Position numbers and translations under genes: made by a program
NCBI RefSeq assembly: GCF_041200145.1
Contig: NZ_CP165734.1
Location: 1,054,001 to 1,118,000, forward strand
Reading direction: 5' to 3'
DNA length: 64,000 nt
Source: Bradyrhizobium sp. LLZ17
GTDB lineage: Bacteria; Pseudomonadota; Alphaproteobacteria; Rhizobiales; Xanthobacteraceae
Part shown: piece after piece, positions 9,794 through 19,850 of the stretch
Position numbering within the stretch: the first letter of the stretch is position 1
How the letters are laid out: the number at the start of each line of letters is the position of its first letter
Notes under the pieces: generated by a model
What the model was told of the DNA's origin: nothing
The model's database searches: none
What the model saw: only the letters and a program-made list of their open reading frames with translations

Positions 9794-10651
9794 TCATTTC
9801 ACGGCCCCGGCGGTGAGGCCGCGCACGAAATACCTGCCGCCGAAGAGATAGATCAATAAGGTGGGCAGGGCCGCGATGATCACCGCAGCGCTCTGCACGC
9901 CATGCTGCGGGATATCCGCCACCGCGGCAGATAGTGCGATGAGAGCGGCCGTGACGGGCTGCTGCTGCCCCGTCGTGAATGTCACGCCATAGAGGAACTC
10001 GTTCCAGATGTGGGTGAACTGCCAGATCACTGTCACGATCAGGATGGGAGACGAGAGCGGCAGAATGATGCGCCAGAAAATGCGGAAGAACCCGGCGCCG
10101 TCGATGCGCGCGGCCCTGATCAGTTCATGTGGAATGGCGATATAGTAGTTTCGGCAGAACAGCACTGTAAAGGAGAGCCCCTGGATCGTGTGGATCAGCA
10201 CGAGGCCCGACAGGGTGTTGATGAGGCCGGTGTCCCGCAGCACGATGGTCCAGGGCAGCAGGCGCATCTGCTGGGGAAGGAACAGGCCGAGGGTGACGAT
10301 GCCATAGATCCAGTTGTCGCCGCGAAAACGCCAGAGCGACACGGCGTAACCGGCGACAGCACCGAGCAGGGTCGAGAAGATCGTCGCGGGAATCGTGATG
10401 AGCGCGGAGTTCAGCATGTACGGCCGGATGCCGGCGCAGGTCTCGGCGACGCAGAATCCGCTCCAGGCCAGGGCATAATTGCCCCAGGTCAAATGTTGCG
10501 GCCAGCCGATCATCGAGCCCTGCGCAATCTCCTCATTGGTCCGGAGCGAGTTCAGCACGACGACGATCAGCGGCGCGAGATAAGCGGCGGCGAAGAATGT
10601 CACGACGAGATAGATGACAATCCGGCTCGGGGCGAAGCTGCGGTCAGGCAT
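9794..10651 (-). CDS. Carbohydrate ABC transporter permease (MalG type)
   Basis: A 285-residue inner-membrane permease with six predicted hydrophobic segments and the EAA loop (RAARIDGAGFFRIFWRIILP) conserved in MalG/UgpE-type subunits. The start is set at ATG 10651 (MPDRSFAPSR); this overlaps the preceding permease gene by 8 bases, which supports co-translation. It pairs with the MalF-type permease next to it to form the channel of the importer. Confidence 0.92.
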   Translation of the reverse strand: MPDRSFAPSRIVIYLVVTFFAAAYLAPLIVVVLNSLRTNEEIAQGSMIGWPQHLTWGNYALAWSGFCVAETCAGIRPYMLNSALITIPATIFSTLLGAVAGYAVSLWRFRGDNWIYGIVTLGLFLPQQMRLLPWTIVLRDTGLINTLSGLVLIHTIQGLSFTVLFCRNYYIAIPHELIRAARIDGAGFFRIFWRIILPLSSPILIVTVIWQFTHIWNEFLYGVTFTTGQQQPVTAALIALSAAVADIPQHGVQSAAVIIAALPTLLIYLFGGRYFVRGLTAGAVK

Positions 10652-11573
10652 GGGTGGCCTGCCGTCGCTGGACATAACGCCACGCTGCATAGGGCAGCAG
10701 CACGGCGAGAAGGATGAGCAGCATGAGCACCGCCGCTGCCGCACCCCGGCCGAGCTGGCCGCGCTGGAACATGAGGTCGTAGACAACAAGGGCCGGCAGC
10801 TGGGTCGCTATGCCGGGCCCGCCATTGGTGAGCGCGCGGACGAGGTCGAAAGCCGAAATGGCGAACTGCAGCTGGACGACCACGACGGTGATGGTGATCG
10901 GCCAAAGCGTCGGCAAGATCACACGCCAATAGGTCCGGATCGGTCCTGCGCCGTCGATCTGCGCGGCCTTGATGATGTTGGCATCGACGGACCGAAGCCC
11001 GGCAAGGAAGAGCGCCATCCCGAAGCCCGAGGATTGCCAGATCGCGGCGATGACGATGGTCCAGATCGCCATGTCGCGGTTGACCAGCCAGTCGAAATGG
11101 AAGGAGATCCAGCCGAGGTCGTGGGCAAGCTTCTCGATCCCGATACCGGGATTGAGCAGCCAGCTCCACACCGTGCCGGTCACGACGAACGAGACCGCCA
11201 GGGGGTACAGGAAGATGGTACGCAGCACGTTCTCGCCACGAATGCGCTGATCGAGCAAGATCGCGAGCACGAGACCGGTGATCAAGCTCAGCAGCACGAA
11301 GGCGATGCCGAACAGCAGCAGATTGTCGAAGGCGATTTGCCAGTTGCGCGACGCAAGGACCGAATTGTAGTTGCGCAATCCCACCCAGCCCGTGACCGGC
11401 ACAAGCGTGGACGGCGTAAACGACATCCAGATCGTCCAGATCGAGAACGAAATGAGGTGCGCCGCGGACAGCAGCAGCGGCACCCAGATCATCAGATATT
11501 CGGGCAGCCGGCCGACCACGGCTGGTATTGCCGGGCGGCCGGGCTGCGTTGCTGTGGAGACGATGTCGGTCAA
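10644..11573 (-). CDS. Carbohydrate ABC transporter permease (MalF type)
   Basis: A 309-residue permease with N-terminal membrane segment WVPLLLSAAHLISFSIWTIW and the EAA motif AAQIDGAGPIRTYWRVILP near residue 205. It is the MalF-type partner in the CUT1 importer. It overlaps the solute-binding protein gene by 4 bases at its start and the other permease by 8 bases at its end, a compact operon arrangement. Confidence 0.92.
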   Translation of the reverse strand: MTDIVSTATQPGRPAIPAVVGRLPEYLMIWVPLLLSAAHLISFSIWTIWMSFTPSTLVPVTGWVGLRNYNSVLASRNWQIAFDNLLLFGIAFVLLSLITGLVLAILLDQRIRGENVLRTIFLYPLAVSFVVTGTVWSWLLNPGIGIEKLAHDLGWISFHFDWLVNRDMAIWTIVIAAIWQSSGFGMALFLAGLRSVDANIIKAAQIDGAGPIRTYWRVILPTLWPITITVVVVQLQFAISAFDLVRALTNGGPGIATQLPALVVYDLMFQRGQLGRGAAAAVLMLLILLAVLLPYAAWRYVQRRQATHA

Positions 11574-12856
11574 CGGGCGCCCTCGACAGCCTCGGCAAGG
11601 CGGGTGACCGCCTGATCCGGCGTAATCGTCTTGTTCTTTGCGTATTCGGTGAACACGTCGATCATCGCAGCGGTCAGGCCATTTTCCTGCGCCATGTTGT
11701 GCGCGAGGCTCAGGACGGCCTGATTGCTGGCGACAGCCTCCTTGAGTGCGGCTGCGGTTCGCCTTTGACCATCGGACCAGCCTTCACCGGACAGATCGAC
11801 GTCGGTGCGCACCGGGATCGATCCCGTGATTTGCGAGTACATGGTCTGGATCGCCGGATCCATCACGAGCTGGGCCATCAACGTCTGTCCGGCCTGCAGA
11901 TCGGGCTCCTTGCGCTGCCAGAAGATGAAGGCGTCGGCATTGAGCAGGAACACCGGCTTGCCATTGTCGCTGGGACCCGGCGCGATGGTAAAGTCGTCCA
12001 ACTTGAAACCGGCGTTGCGCAACACGCCCTGCGCCCATCCGCCCATGATCAACATGCCCATGTCGCCATCGATGAAGCGCTTCAAATTGGTGGCATAGGG
12101 TTGGGCGCCAACATTGGGGTCCATCCAGTTGGTGATCTTGCGCATCTGTGCGAAGGCCGCCTTGATCTCGGGACCCTCCAGGGCCTTCTTGTCGAGATTC
12201 ATCGCGGCTGCGCGATATGCGGTCGGACTGATGCCGGCGAGCGAGGCCTCGAATTTTTGCCCATCGTCGGCGCGGGTGCCACCGTTGGCGACCGGAAAGG
12301 TGACCCCGGCGGCTTTCATCTTCTCGGCAAGATCGTTGAAGTCAGCCCAGGTCACGGGGGGCTTATCGGCCTTGGCTTTGTCCATGGCGCGCTTGGAGAG
12401 AAATAGCATGTTGGTGCTGTAGATCTGCAGCGGCAGGGCAATCCACTTGCCCCCCGGCTTGTGCAATTTTGCAAGGTCCGGCGCGACGACCTTCTCGTAG
12501 CCGGCGGCCGCGACAAGTGCGTCAAGATCGACGGTCGGAGCGATCTTCGACCAGGCTGCGATCTCGGGGCCCTTGAGTTGCGAACAAGCCGGCGGATCGC
12601 CGGCGATGATCTGAGCACGTAGCTTGTTCATCATCTCGGTGGTGAACCCGGGGACCGGCGAGTGCTGCCACGTCCCGCCCTTCTCCTCGAATTTCTTGCC
12701 GAGTGCGGTGATCGCCGCGCCGTCGCTGCCGGCGGACCATTGCGAGATCACGGTCAGGCGCGGCTTGACCGCGCCTTGCGCGCGGGCAAAGGCAGGCAGC
12801 GCGAGCGCAGCGGCAGAGCCAGCAAGAAGACGACGCCTCGTTGTGGTGATCGGCAT
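11570..12856 (-). CDS. Extracellular sugar-binding protein of ABC transporter
   Basis: A 428-residue periplasmic binding protein of the CUT1 (bacterial solute-binding family 1) class. The N-terminus TTTRRRLLAGSAAALALPAF looks like a twin-arginine signal with cleavage after AFARA; no lipobox is seen. The body contains MGGWAQGVL and LLNADAFIFW. A good ribosome site (GGGAGGAACTTGCC) precedes the ATG. It is the first transporter gene after the ROK regulator, 56 bases away, and supplies substrate specificity, which cannot be read from sequence. Confidence 0.91.
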   Translation of the reverse strand: MPITTTRRRLLAGSAAALALPAFARAQGAVKPRLTVISQWSAGSDGAAITALGKKFEEKGGTWQHSPVPGFTTEMMNKLRAQIIAGDPPACSQLKGPEIAAWSKIAPTVDLDALVAAAGYEKVVAPDLAKLHKPGGKWIALPLQIYSTNMLFLSKRAMDKAKADKPPVTWADFNDLAEKMKAAGVTFPVANGGTRADDGQKFEASLAGISPTAYRAAAMNLDKKALEGPEIKAAFAQMRKITNWMDPNVGAQPYATNLKRFIDGDMGMLIMGGWAQGVLRNAGFKLDDFTIAPGPSDNGKPVFLLNADAFIFWQRKEPDLQAGQTLMAQLVMDPAIQTMYSQITGSIPVRTDVDLSGEGWSDGQRRTAAALKEAVASNQAVLSLAHNMAQENGLTAAMIDVFTEYAKNKTITPDQAVTRLAEAVEGAR

Positions 12857-12912
12857 GGCAAGTTCCTCCCGGGTGTGAACTCTTCGCGCGAGAGCCGCGC
12901 AGCATCAGTATC

Positions 12913-14102
12913 TCAGGCAGCCTCCGTCGACGCGGCGGGCATGCCACCGCATCTCGCCAGGCAGTACGCAGCGAAGGCCAACGCGGCATGCGGATCATTG
13001 CCGGTCGAGGGTGGCACGAAAGCGAGCGACACCTGCGCCAATTGCCGTCCGCCGAGCAGAGAGGCGTCGATCCCTTCGATCACGGCCTTGCGATCGTCGT
13101 CAGCGAGAAGCGAGGGCCAGCCGCTGATGGCGACGCCGCGGCAGGGTTTCACGTTCAGCGTATTGCCGATCGCCAGGCCAAGCCGGAACAGCCGCTGGCG
13201 CAGCTCCTGGCGCACACGCGGTGAGATCGGAATCGTGGTCACCCAGTCGTCGCCGAGCTGGAGCAATTCGGCTTCGCCCACGCCAAGCAGCTCGGCCAGG
13301 GCCGGAAGGGACGCATAGGCTTCGACGCAGCCATGATGTCCGCAGCGGCAACGCGGTCCGTCAGGCCCGAACACCATATGGCCGAGCTCGACCGGCTGCA
13401 GCGTGTCATCCTCGATCGGATCATCCATCCAGGCGCCGGCAACGCCCTGGCCAACAAAGACGAACAGATGCGGGCTGCTGAATGGATAAGCTTCCGTGCG
13501 GCTGCGGTGAAAGGTGGCATGCGCGACCACCGAGTTGGTGAAGTCGACCGGCACGCCGGCAAACATCGCGCCGACCACGTCGCTGACACGATCGATGTCA
13601 AGGGAATGATCGGGTTGCCGAACTCGCTCAACCGGCCGAGGCCCGGAACCGAGACGCCGATGTGTGCGAGCCTGATGCGCCGCCGCCGCGTCCAGTCGCG
13701 CAGCAATGTCAGCGCTTCCTGGAACACCCGGCCGACGGACTCGACGGTCAGCTTTGCCGGCAGCGGTACACGCTCGGTGTAACGCAACTCGCCCGACAGG
13801 CTGCCGACGCCGACGCTGAGCCACTGAGCGGTCAGCTCGACCGCTGCAAGCGCCACCGAACGATCGAGCGACACCAGAGCCGTTGGCCCGCCGACATACG
13901 GGGCAGGGCGCCGCACCTCCTCGATCAGGCCTTCGGCCTTGAGGTCAAACAGGATGCGCGAGAGGCTCGCTTCGGACAGGCGCACGGCCTTGGCCAGCGG
14001 CGGCCGAAACGAGCCGCCCGACTGAAGCAGGTGGGTCAAAATGGCAGCGCGCGTCTGCCGCCGACTTCTCGGCTGCTCCGGCATTTCCGTCCCTGTCATC
14101 AT
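12913..14102 (-). CDS. ROK family transcriptional repressor (one frameshift)
   Basis: An N-terminal winged helix (about residues 10-75, RQTRAAILTHLLQSGGSFRP) is joined to a ROK sugar-kinase-like domain with the zinc motif CRCGHHGCVEAY. These proteins usually repress sugar-uptake genes and are released by a sugar ligand. The frame is broken at the G run 13602-13604: one additional G (C in the coding strand) joins FGNPIIPL to DIDRVSDVVGAMF. Repaired length is about 396 residues, normal for ROK repressors. Gene order suggests it heads and controls the ABC-SDR operon. A true disruption of an accessory regulator cannot be excluded, but the many similar indels nearby favour an error. Confidence 0.87.
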
Positions 14103-14103
14103 T

Positions 14104-14118
14104 CTTACTTACTGTAAG
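14104..14118. promoter_or_regulatory. Candidate ROK operator dyad
   Basis: CTTAC-TTACT-GTAAG, a 5-bp perfect dyad, ends one base before the ROK gene start codon. It is a possible autoregulatory operator for the ROK-ABC-SDR operon. Only one copy was seen and no binding consensus is known for this protein. Confidence 0.3.
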
Positions 14119-14210
14119 GATGCGCGCGGGGCATTGCGGCTGTCAAGCGTCGGCCGGCGCGACGAGCCGACTTGTTATTGTGCGCGGCAGCAAGGATCCG
14201 CACAAACGAA

Positions 14211-14238
14211 AACGGCGCCATCTTGCGATGGCGCCGTT
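14211..14238 (-). terminator. Rho-independent terminator of gltA
   Basis: A 12-bp perfect stem (AACGGCGCCATC 14211-14222, GATGGCGCCGTT 14227-14238) with a 4-nt loop; on the minus strand it is followed by TTTTCGTTTG. It lies 24 bases after the gltA stop. Confidence 0.88.
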
Positions 14239-14261
14239 CCGTTGGATCCTACAGTCCGATG

Positions 14262-15564
14262 TTACTTCCGATCCTTGATCGCCACGTAGTCGCGGCGGGT
14301 GACGCCGGTGTAGAGCTGGCGCGGACGGCCGATCTTCTGGTGCGGATCCTCGATCATCTCGCTCCACTGGCTGATCCAGCCGACGGTGCGGGCGACCGCA
14401 AACAGCACGGTGAACATCGAGACCGGGAAGCCCATCGCCTTGAGCGTGATGCCCGAATAGAAATCGACGTTCGGGTAGAGCTTGCGGTCGATGAAGTATT
14501 GGTCGCTGAGCGCGATCTTCTCCAGTTCGAGCGCAACCTTGAGCATCGGATCGTCGCCATGACCGGTCTCCTTGAGCACGGCGTGACATCTTCTGCATGA
14601 TCTTGGCGCGGGGATCGTAGTTTTTGTAGACGCGGTGGCCGAAGCCCATCAGGCGGACTTCAGAGTTCTTGTCCTTCACCTTGGCGATGAATTCCGGAAT
14701 CTTGTCGACCGAACCGATCTCGGCGAGCATCGCGAGGGCGGCTTCGTTGGCGCCGCCATGCGCCGGGCCCCACAGGCAGGCAATGCCGGCGGCGATGCAG
14801 GCAAACGGGTTGGCGCCCGAGGAGCCGGCGATGCGCACCGTCGAGGTCGAGGCGTTCTGCTCGTGATCGGCATGCAGGATGAAGATCTTGTCCAGCGCGT
14901 CGGCCAGCACCGGATTGATCTTGTACTCCTCGCACGGCACCGCGAAGCACATGTTGAGGAAGTTCTCGGCGAACTTCAGCGAGTTTTTCGGATAAATGAA
15001 GGGCTGGCCGACCGTGTATTTGTAGGCCATCGCCGCCAGCGTCGGGATCTTGGCGATCATCCGCATGGAGGCGATCATGCGCTGCTTTGGATCGTTGATG
15101 TCGGTGGAGTCGTGATAGAATGCGGCGAGCGCGCCGACAGCCGCCACCATGATCGCCATCGGATGGGCGTCGCGGCGGAAGCCCTGGAAGAAGCGGGCCA
15201 TCTGCTCGTGCACCATCGTATGATGGATCACGCGATCGTCGAAGTCCTTCTTCTGCGCGGCGGTCGGCAGGCTGCCGTAGAGCAAGAGGTAGCAGGTCTC
15301 GAGGAAATCGCCGTTTTCGGCAAGCTGCTCGATCGGGTAGCCGCGATATTCCAGCACGCCCGCGTCGCCGTCGATATAGGTGATTTTGGACTGGCAGCTC
15401 GCGGTGGAGGTGAAGCCGGGATCGTAGGTGAAAAGGCCGGACTGGCCGTAGAGCTTGCCGATGTCGATGACTTCAGGCCCGACGCTGCCGCTGAGGATCG
15501 GGAGATCGTAGTTCTTATTTCCGACCGTCAGCGTGGCGGTCTTATTGCTTGCTTTTGCGTCCAT
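14262..15564 (-). CDS. gltA: Citrate synthase GltA (one frameshift)
   Basis: Condenses acetyl-CoA with oxaloacetate at the entry to the TCA cycle. Features of the type II (hexameric) enzyme include [14 protein letters not shown] at the N-terminus, [12 protein letters not shown], and [15 protein letters not shown] containing catalytic residues. The frame is broken at about 14583-14587: after KIMQKM two bases are missing (or one is extra), and restoring them gives [15 protein letters not shown] through to [11 protein letters not shown]. Repaired length of 434 residues is normal. The gene is followed by a clear terminator and preceded by a 194-base gap after gltX. Confidence 0.95.
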
Positions 15565-15758
15565 CAGAGGTCCCCGATGTATGGTGAAACGGGCCGGACC
15601 CGGAAGGCCCCGATGAGATCGTGGGCAGGCCGGATATTCCAGAAGCTACGGTCAAGATGGGTATATTATTGCTGTGTGCGCTGCAAGATGGCGCCACGCA
15701 TGCTCGACTTACGTCGTACCCGGTCCTTGGTGGGCAAAGGCTTGAGCCTACCCTGGGC

Positions 15759-17185
15759 CTAGCCCTTGGCCTGGTCCTTGAGCCGGTGCAAACTTTCCTG
15801 GCGTCCAAGCACGTCCAAAACCTCGAAAATCCCCGGCGAGGTGCTCCGCCCCGTGAGCGCCGCCCGCAAAGGCTGCGCGACTGCGCCGAGCTTGAGATTA
15901 TTTTCCTCGGCAAAAGCGCGCAGCGCAGCCTCCGCAGAAGCCGCATTCCAGGCCTCCACATTCTCCAGCGCGGAATGCAGCTGGCCGATCAGCTTGCGGT
16001 TCTCGGGCGTCAGCAGCGCCGCCGCCTTGGGATCGAGCTCGAGCGGCCGGTCGGCGAAGATGAAATAGGCGCTGTCGATCAGCTCGATCAGGTCTTGGCG
16101 CGTTCTTTCAGGGCCGGCATGGCCTTGAGCAGCTGCGCGCGCGTGGTGTCGTTTAGCTTGGCCTTGATCTCGTCGCGGCTGGGCACGACGTGGTCGAGCA
16201 CGTCCTCGAACATCTTCACGAGTGATTGATCGTCCGCATGGCGGATGTAATGGCCGTTGAGGTTTTCCAGCTTGGCGAAATCGAAGCGGGCGGCGGCGCG
16301 GCCGACGTTCGCAAGGTCGAAGGCCGCGATCATCTCCTCGGTCGAGAAGATCTCCTGGTCGCCATGGCTCCAGCCGAGGCGGACGAGGTAGTTGCGCAAT
16401 GCTGCCGGCAGGTAGCCCATGGCGCGGTAGGCATCGACGCCGAGCGCGCCGTGGCGCTTGGACAGCTTTGAGCCGTCGGGACCGTGGATCAGCGGGATGT
16501 GGGACATGTTCGGCAGGGCCCAGCCCATCGCATCGTAGATCTGCTTCTGGCGCGCGGCGTTGATCAGATGATCGTCACCGCGGATCACGTGGGTGACACC
16601 CATGTCGTGGTCATCGACCACCACCGCGAGCATGTAGGTCGGATTGCCATCGCCGCGCAGCAGCACGAGGTCGTCGAGGTTCTCGTTCTGCCAGACCACG
16701 CGGCCCTGGACCTGGTCCTCGATCACGGTCTCGCCGGTCTGTGGCGCGCGCAGCCGGATCGTCGGCTTGACGTCGGTGGGTGCGGTGGCCGGATCGCGGT
16801 CGCGCCAGAGGCCGTCATAGAGGCGGGTGCGGCCCTCCGCCCGGGCCTTCTCGCGCATCGCGGTGAGCTCTTCGGCGGTGGCATAGCAGCGGTAGGCCTT
16901 GCCCTCGGCGAGCAGCTGCTCGGCGACCTCGCGGTGGCGCGCGGCGCGGCTGAACTGGTAGATGACATCGCCATCCCAGCCGAGCTCCAGCCATTTGAGC
17001 CCGTCGAGGATGGCGCCAATCGCAGCCTCGGTGGAACGCTCGCGGTCGGTGTCCTCGATCCGGAGCAGCATCTTGCCGCCGTGCTTCTTCGCATAGAGCC
17101 AGTTGAACAGCGCCGTGCGGGCGCCCCCGATATGGAGGAAGCCGGTCGGGGAGGGTGCGAAGCGTGTGACGACGGAGGAGGTCAT
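15759..17185 (-). CDS. gltX: Glutamyl-tRNA synthetase GltX (one frameshift)
   Basis: Class I synthetase charging tRNA-Glu. The HIGH-like motif is [10 protein letters not shown] and the KMSKS-like motif GSKLSKRHG. The frame is interrupted at about 16090-16093, where AAG ACC runs into TGA; adding one C restores [16 protein letters not shown] and the anticodon-binding C-terminus ending RLKDQAKG at 15759. Repaired length is 475 residues, as expected. It is divergent from glnS across a 154-base gap that should hold both promoters. Premature termination of an essential gene points to a sequence error in the CCC run. Confidence 0.95.
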
Positions 17186-17339
17186 TCTTGGCAGGGCCTA
17201 TGCATTGGAGGCGGTGGTATATAACAGGACCGGAGCATAACTAAAGCCCGGGAGCGGACCTGCCAGGCCTTGCTTAAGCCCTTGGCTCAGCCAAGCGAAT
17301 TTGGCAGAAGGGCCGAAGATTTCCCGACAGGATTGCAGG

Positions 17340-19019
17340 ATGAGCACAGAACCGGTGGCGAACGAGGTTGGGCGCGATTTCATTCGTGACATCATCCAGG
17401 CCGACCTCGACCAGGCCAAATACAGGGAGATCGTGACCCGGTTCCCGCCGGAGCCGAACGGCTACCTGCATATCGGTCACGCCAAGTCGATCGCACTCAA
17501 TTTCGGCATCGCCCAGGAGTTTCCGGGCCGCTGCCATTTGCGCTTCGACGACACCAATCCGGTCAAGGAAGAGCAGGAATATATCGATTCGATCCAGGCC
17601 GATGTGCGCTGGCTCGGCTTCGACTGGGGCAAGAACCTGTTCTTCGCCTCCGACTATTTCGACCGCCTCTACGAATGGGCGGAGAAGCTGATCCGTGACG
17701 GGCTCGCCTATGTCGACGACCAGACCCAGGACGAGATCCGCGCCTCGCGCGGTACGTTGACCGAGCCCGGCAAGAACTCGCCGTTCCGCGACCGCTCGGT
17801 CGATGAAAATCTGGACCTGTTCCGCCGCATGAAGGCCGGCGAATTCCCGAACGGCGCGCGGGTGCTGCGGGCGAAGATCGACATGCGAGCGGGCAACATC
17901 AATTTGCGCGACCCCGTGCTGTACCGGATCCTGCACGCGCATCATCCGCGCACGGGCGACAAGTGGTCGATCTATCCCAGCTATGACTATGCGCACGGCC
18001 AGTCGGACGCGATCGAGGGCATCACGCACTCGATCTGCACGCTGGAGTTCGAGGATCACCGGCCGCTCTACGACTGGTTCATCGAGAAGCTACCGGTGCC
18101 GTCGAGGCCGCACCAGTACGAATTCGCACGGCTCAACCTCACCTACACGCTGCTGTCGAAACGCGTGCTGACCCAGCTCGTGCGCGAAGGCCATGTCGCG
18201 GGCTGGGACGATCCGCGCATGCCGACCATGGCGGGGATGCGCCGCCGCGGCGTACCGCCGGCGGCGCTGCGCGAATTCGTCAAGCGCATCGGCGTTGCCA
18301 AAGCCAACAGTGTCGTCGATGTCGGCATGCTGGAGTTCTGTATTCGCGAGGAGCTGAACCGCACTTCGCAGCGGCGCATGGCGGTGCTGCGGCCGCTGAA
18401 GGTCGTGATCGAGAACTATCCGGAAGGGCAGGTCGAGGAACTCGACGCCATCAATCATCCCGACGATCCCTCGGCCGGCACGCGCAAGATCACGTTCGGC
18501 CGCGAACTCTATATCGAGCACGACGACTTCATGGAGAACCCGCCGAAAAAGTTCTTCCGGCTGTCGCCGGGCAACGAGGTGCGGCTGCGCTACGCCTATT
18601 TCGTCAAGTGCACCGGCGTGATCAAGAACGCCAGCGGCGAGGTGGTGGAGCTGCGCTGCAGCTACGATCCCGCGACCAAGGGCGGCAATGCGCCCGACGG
18701 CCGCAAGGTCAAGGCCACCATGCACTGGCTCTCGGCGGCGACCTCCAAGCCTGCGGAAATCCGCATCTACAACCAGCTCTTCGCCAACCCGAGCCCGGAC
18801 GCCTCGAACTTCGCCGCCGATCTCAACCCGCAGTCGCTGGAGATATTGTCCGACGCCCGGGTCGAGGCCTCGGTCGCCGAAAGCAATGCGACCGAGCCGA
18901 TGCAGTTCGAGCGGCAGGGCTATTTCGTGCGCGACAAGGACTCCACGCCCGGCAAGCCCGTGTTCTCGCGAACCATCGGTCTGCGCGACACGTTCGCCAA
19001 GGAAGTCGCCAAGGGCTGA
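17340..19019 (+). CDS. glnS: Glutaminyl-tRNA synthetase GlnS
   Basis: A 559-residue class I synthetase that attaches glutamine directly to tRNA-Gln. It has [15 protein letters not shown] (HIGH motif), the GlnRS-specific region [19 protein letters not shown] and the KMSKS equivalent LLSKR, followed by the two beta-barrel anticodon-binding domains. ATG 17340 is preceded by a short purine-rich stretch and gives the expected N-terminus. Many alphaproteobacteria use the GatCAB amidation route instead, so a true GlnRS here suggests an acquired enzyme (an inference). It is divergent from gltX. Confidence 0.95.
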   Translation: MSTEPVANEVGRDFIRDIIQADLDQAKYREIVTRFPPEPNGYLHIGHAKSIALNFGIAQEFPGRCHLRFDDTNPVKEEQEYIDSIQADVRWLGFDWGKNLFFASDYFDRLYEWAEKLIRDGLAYVDDQTQDEIRASRGTLTEPGKNSPFRDRSVDENLDLFRRMKAGEFPNGARVLRAKIDMRAGNINLRDPVLYRILHAHHPRTGDKWSIYPSYDYAHGQSDAIEGITHSICTLEFEDHRPLYDWFIEKLPVPSRPHQYEFARLNLTYTLLSKRVLTQLVREGHVAGWDDPRMPTMAGMRRRGVPPAALREFVKRIGVAKANSVVDVGMLEFCIREELNRTSQRRMAVLRPLKVVIENYPEGQVEELDAINHPDDPSAGTRKITFGRELYIEHDDFMENPPKKFFRLSPGNEVRLRYAYFVKCTGVIKNASGEVVELRCSYDPATKGGNAPDGRKVKATMHWLSAATSKPAEIRIYNQLFANPSPDASNFAADLNPQSLEILSDARVEASVAESNATEPMQFERQGYFVRDKDSTPGKPVFSRTIGLRDTFAKEVAKG

Positions 19020-19026
19020 GGCGCAT

Positions 19027-19413
19027 ATGAGCAACGAAGCCGACGAAATCGTTTCCGCGATCATCGCGAAATGGTGCGCCGGCTTCGCCAGGCTCGATGC
19101 CGCCGCGCTGTCGTCGCTCTATTCGACCAACGCGTTCTTCTTCGGATCAAACCCAAGACTCTACCGGGGCAGGGACGGCGTTGCCGAGTACTTCAACGGC
19201 CTGCCGCGATGGCGCAAGCCGAGCGCGGCGTTTTCCGAGGTGCAGGTGGTGCGGGCGGGGCCGGACTTGATCAACATGGCTGCGACCATCTCGTTCGACC
19301 TCCCCGGCGAGCGACCCGATCTCATCGTCAAGATGAGCTGGGTCATCATCCGCGAGGCCGGCGACTGGAAGATCGTCAATCACCACGCCTCGTCGCAGGC
19401 ACCGCTGATCTAG
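19027..19413 (+). CDS. NTF2-like (SnoaL/DUF4440-type) protein
   Basis: A 128-residue protein with the cone-shaped NTF2 fold pattern: helix DEIVSAIIAKWCAGFARLDAA, strand SLYSTNAFFFGS, RGRDGVAEYF, then strands ending in DWKIVNHHASSQ. The family covers small-molecule binding or lyase-like domains and also simple stress-associated proteins, so no specific function is assigned. It starts 7 bases after glnS and may be co-transcribed with it. Confidence 0.8.
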   Translation: MSNEADEIVSAIIAKWCAGFARLDAAALSSLYSTNAFFFGSNPRLYRGRDGVAEYFNGLPRWRKPSAAFSEVQVVRAGPDLINMAATISFDLPGERPDLIVKMSWVIIREAGDWKIVNHHASSQAPLI

Positions 19414-19433
19414 CCTCGTAATTGGGTGTCGTC

Positions 19434-19466
19434 ATTCCGGGCTCGCGCCGATAGGAGCCCCGGAAT
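19434..19466. repeat. Intergenic palindromic repeat
   Basis: Arms ATTCCGGGCTC (19434-19444) and GAGCCCCGGAAT (19455-19466) pair with one bulged base around a 10-nt loop. This matches a class of ATTCCGGG-containing palindromes that I recall as frequent in Bradyrhizobium intergenic DNA. Confidence 0.6.
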
Positions 19467-19522
19467 CCCGGCAGAACCGAACCGCGTCTCACGCGTTGAT
19501 CGGGTCCAGAAGAGGATCCCCC

Positions 19523-19756
19523 ATGCAGAACATCGCTGAACATATGGAAGTCATCGGCGCCGATGGCGTCCACATCGGCACGGTCGACAAGATCGAGGGC
19601 AATCGCATCAAGCTGACCAAGAAGGACAGCGGCGAGGGTAGCCACAAGGGCCATCATCACTTCATCGACAAGGGCCTCGTCGCCGACGTCGAGGGCAACA
19701 AGGTCCGGCTCTCCGCCAAGGCGGATGTGGCCGTGACGATGGAAGAGGAAAAGTAG
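19523..19756 (+). CDS. DUF2171 domain protein
   Basis: A 77-residue protein with a PRC-barrel-like pattern (EVIGADGVHIGTVDKIEGNRI, then HHHFIDKGLVADVEGNKVRL), typical of DUF2171. The function is unknown; related proteins are small, soluble and often stress-related in rhizobia. The start is set at ATG 19523; an upstream TTG in frame (19496) lies in the palindrome-containing spacer and is less likely. Confidence 0.82.
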   Translation: MQNIAEHMEVIGADGVHIGTVDKIEGNRIKLTKKDSGEGSHKGHHHFIDKGLVADVEGNKVRLSAKADVAVTMEEEK

Positions 19757-19850
19757 GCTTTTAAGCCGTTCGTTCCTGATCTGTACCGCTATTCGCCTGC
19801 CTACACGTTCCGGTAGCTTCGAGCTCCGTTGCGTATTGTCAGGTGTAACG

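Noticed and set aside
10614..11615. A 333-codon plus-strand frame over the permease genes
   Set aside because: Its product is hydrophilic and Asp/Arg/His-rich while the minus strand encodes a clear MalF-type permease.
12913..14102. The ROK gene as a genuine pseudogene
   Set aside because: The single indel is in a G run like those in essential genes nearby, and both halves are otherwise intact; kept as a functional gene with a probable error, though not proven.
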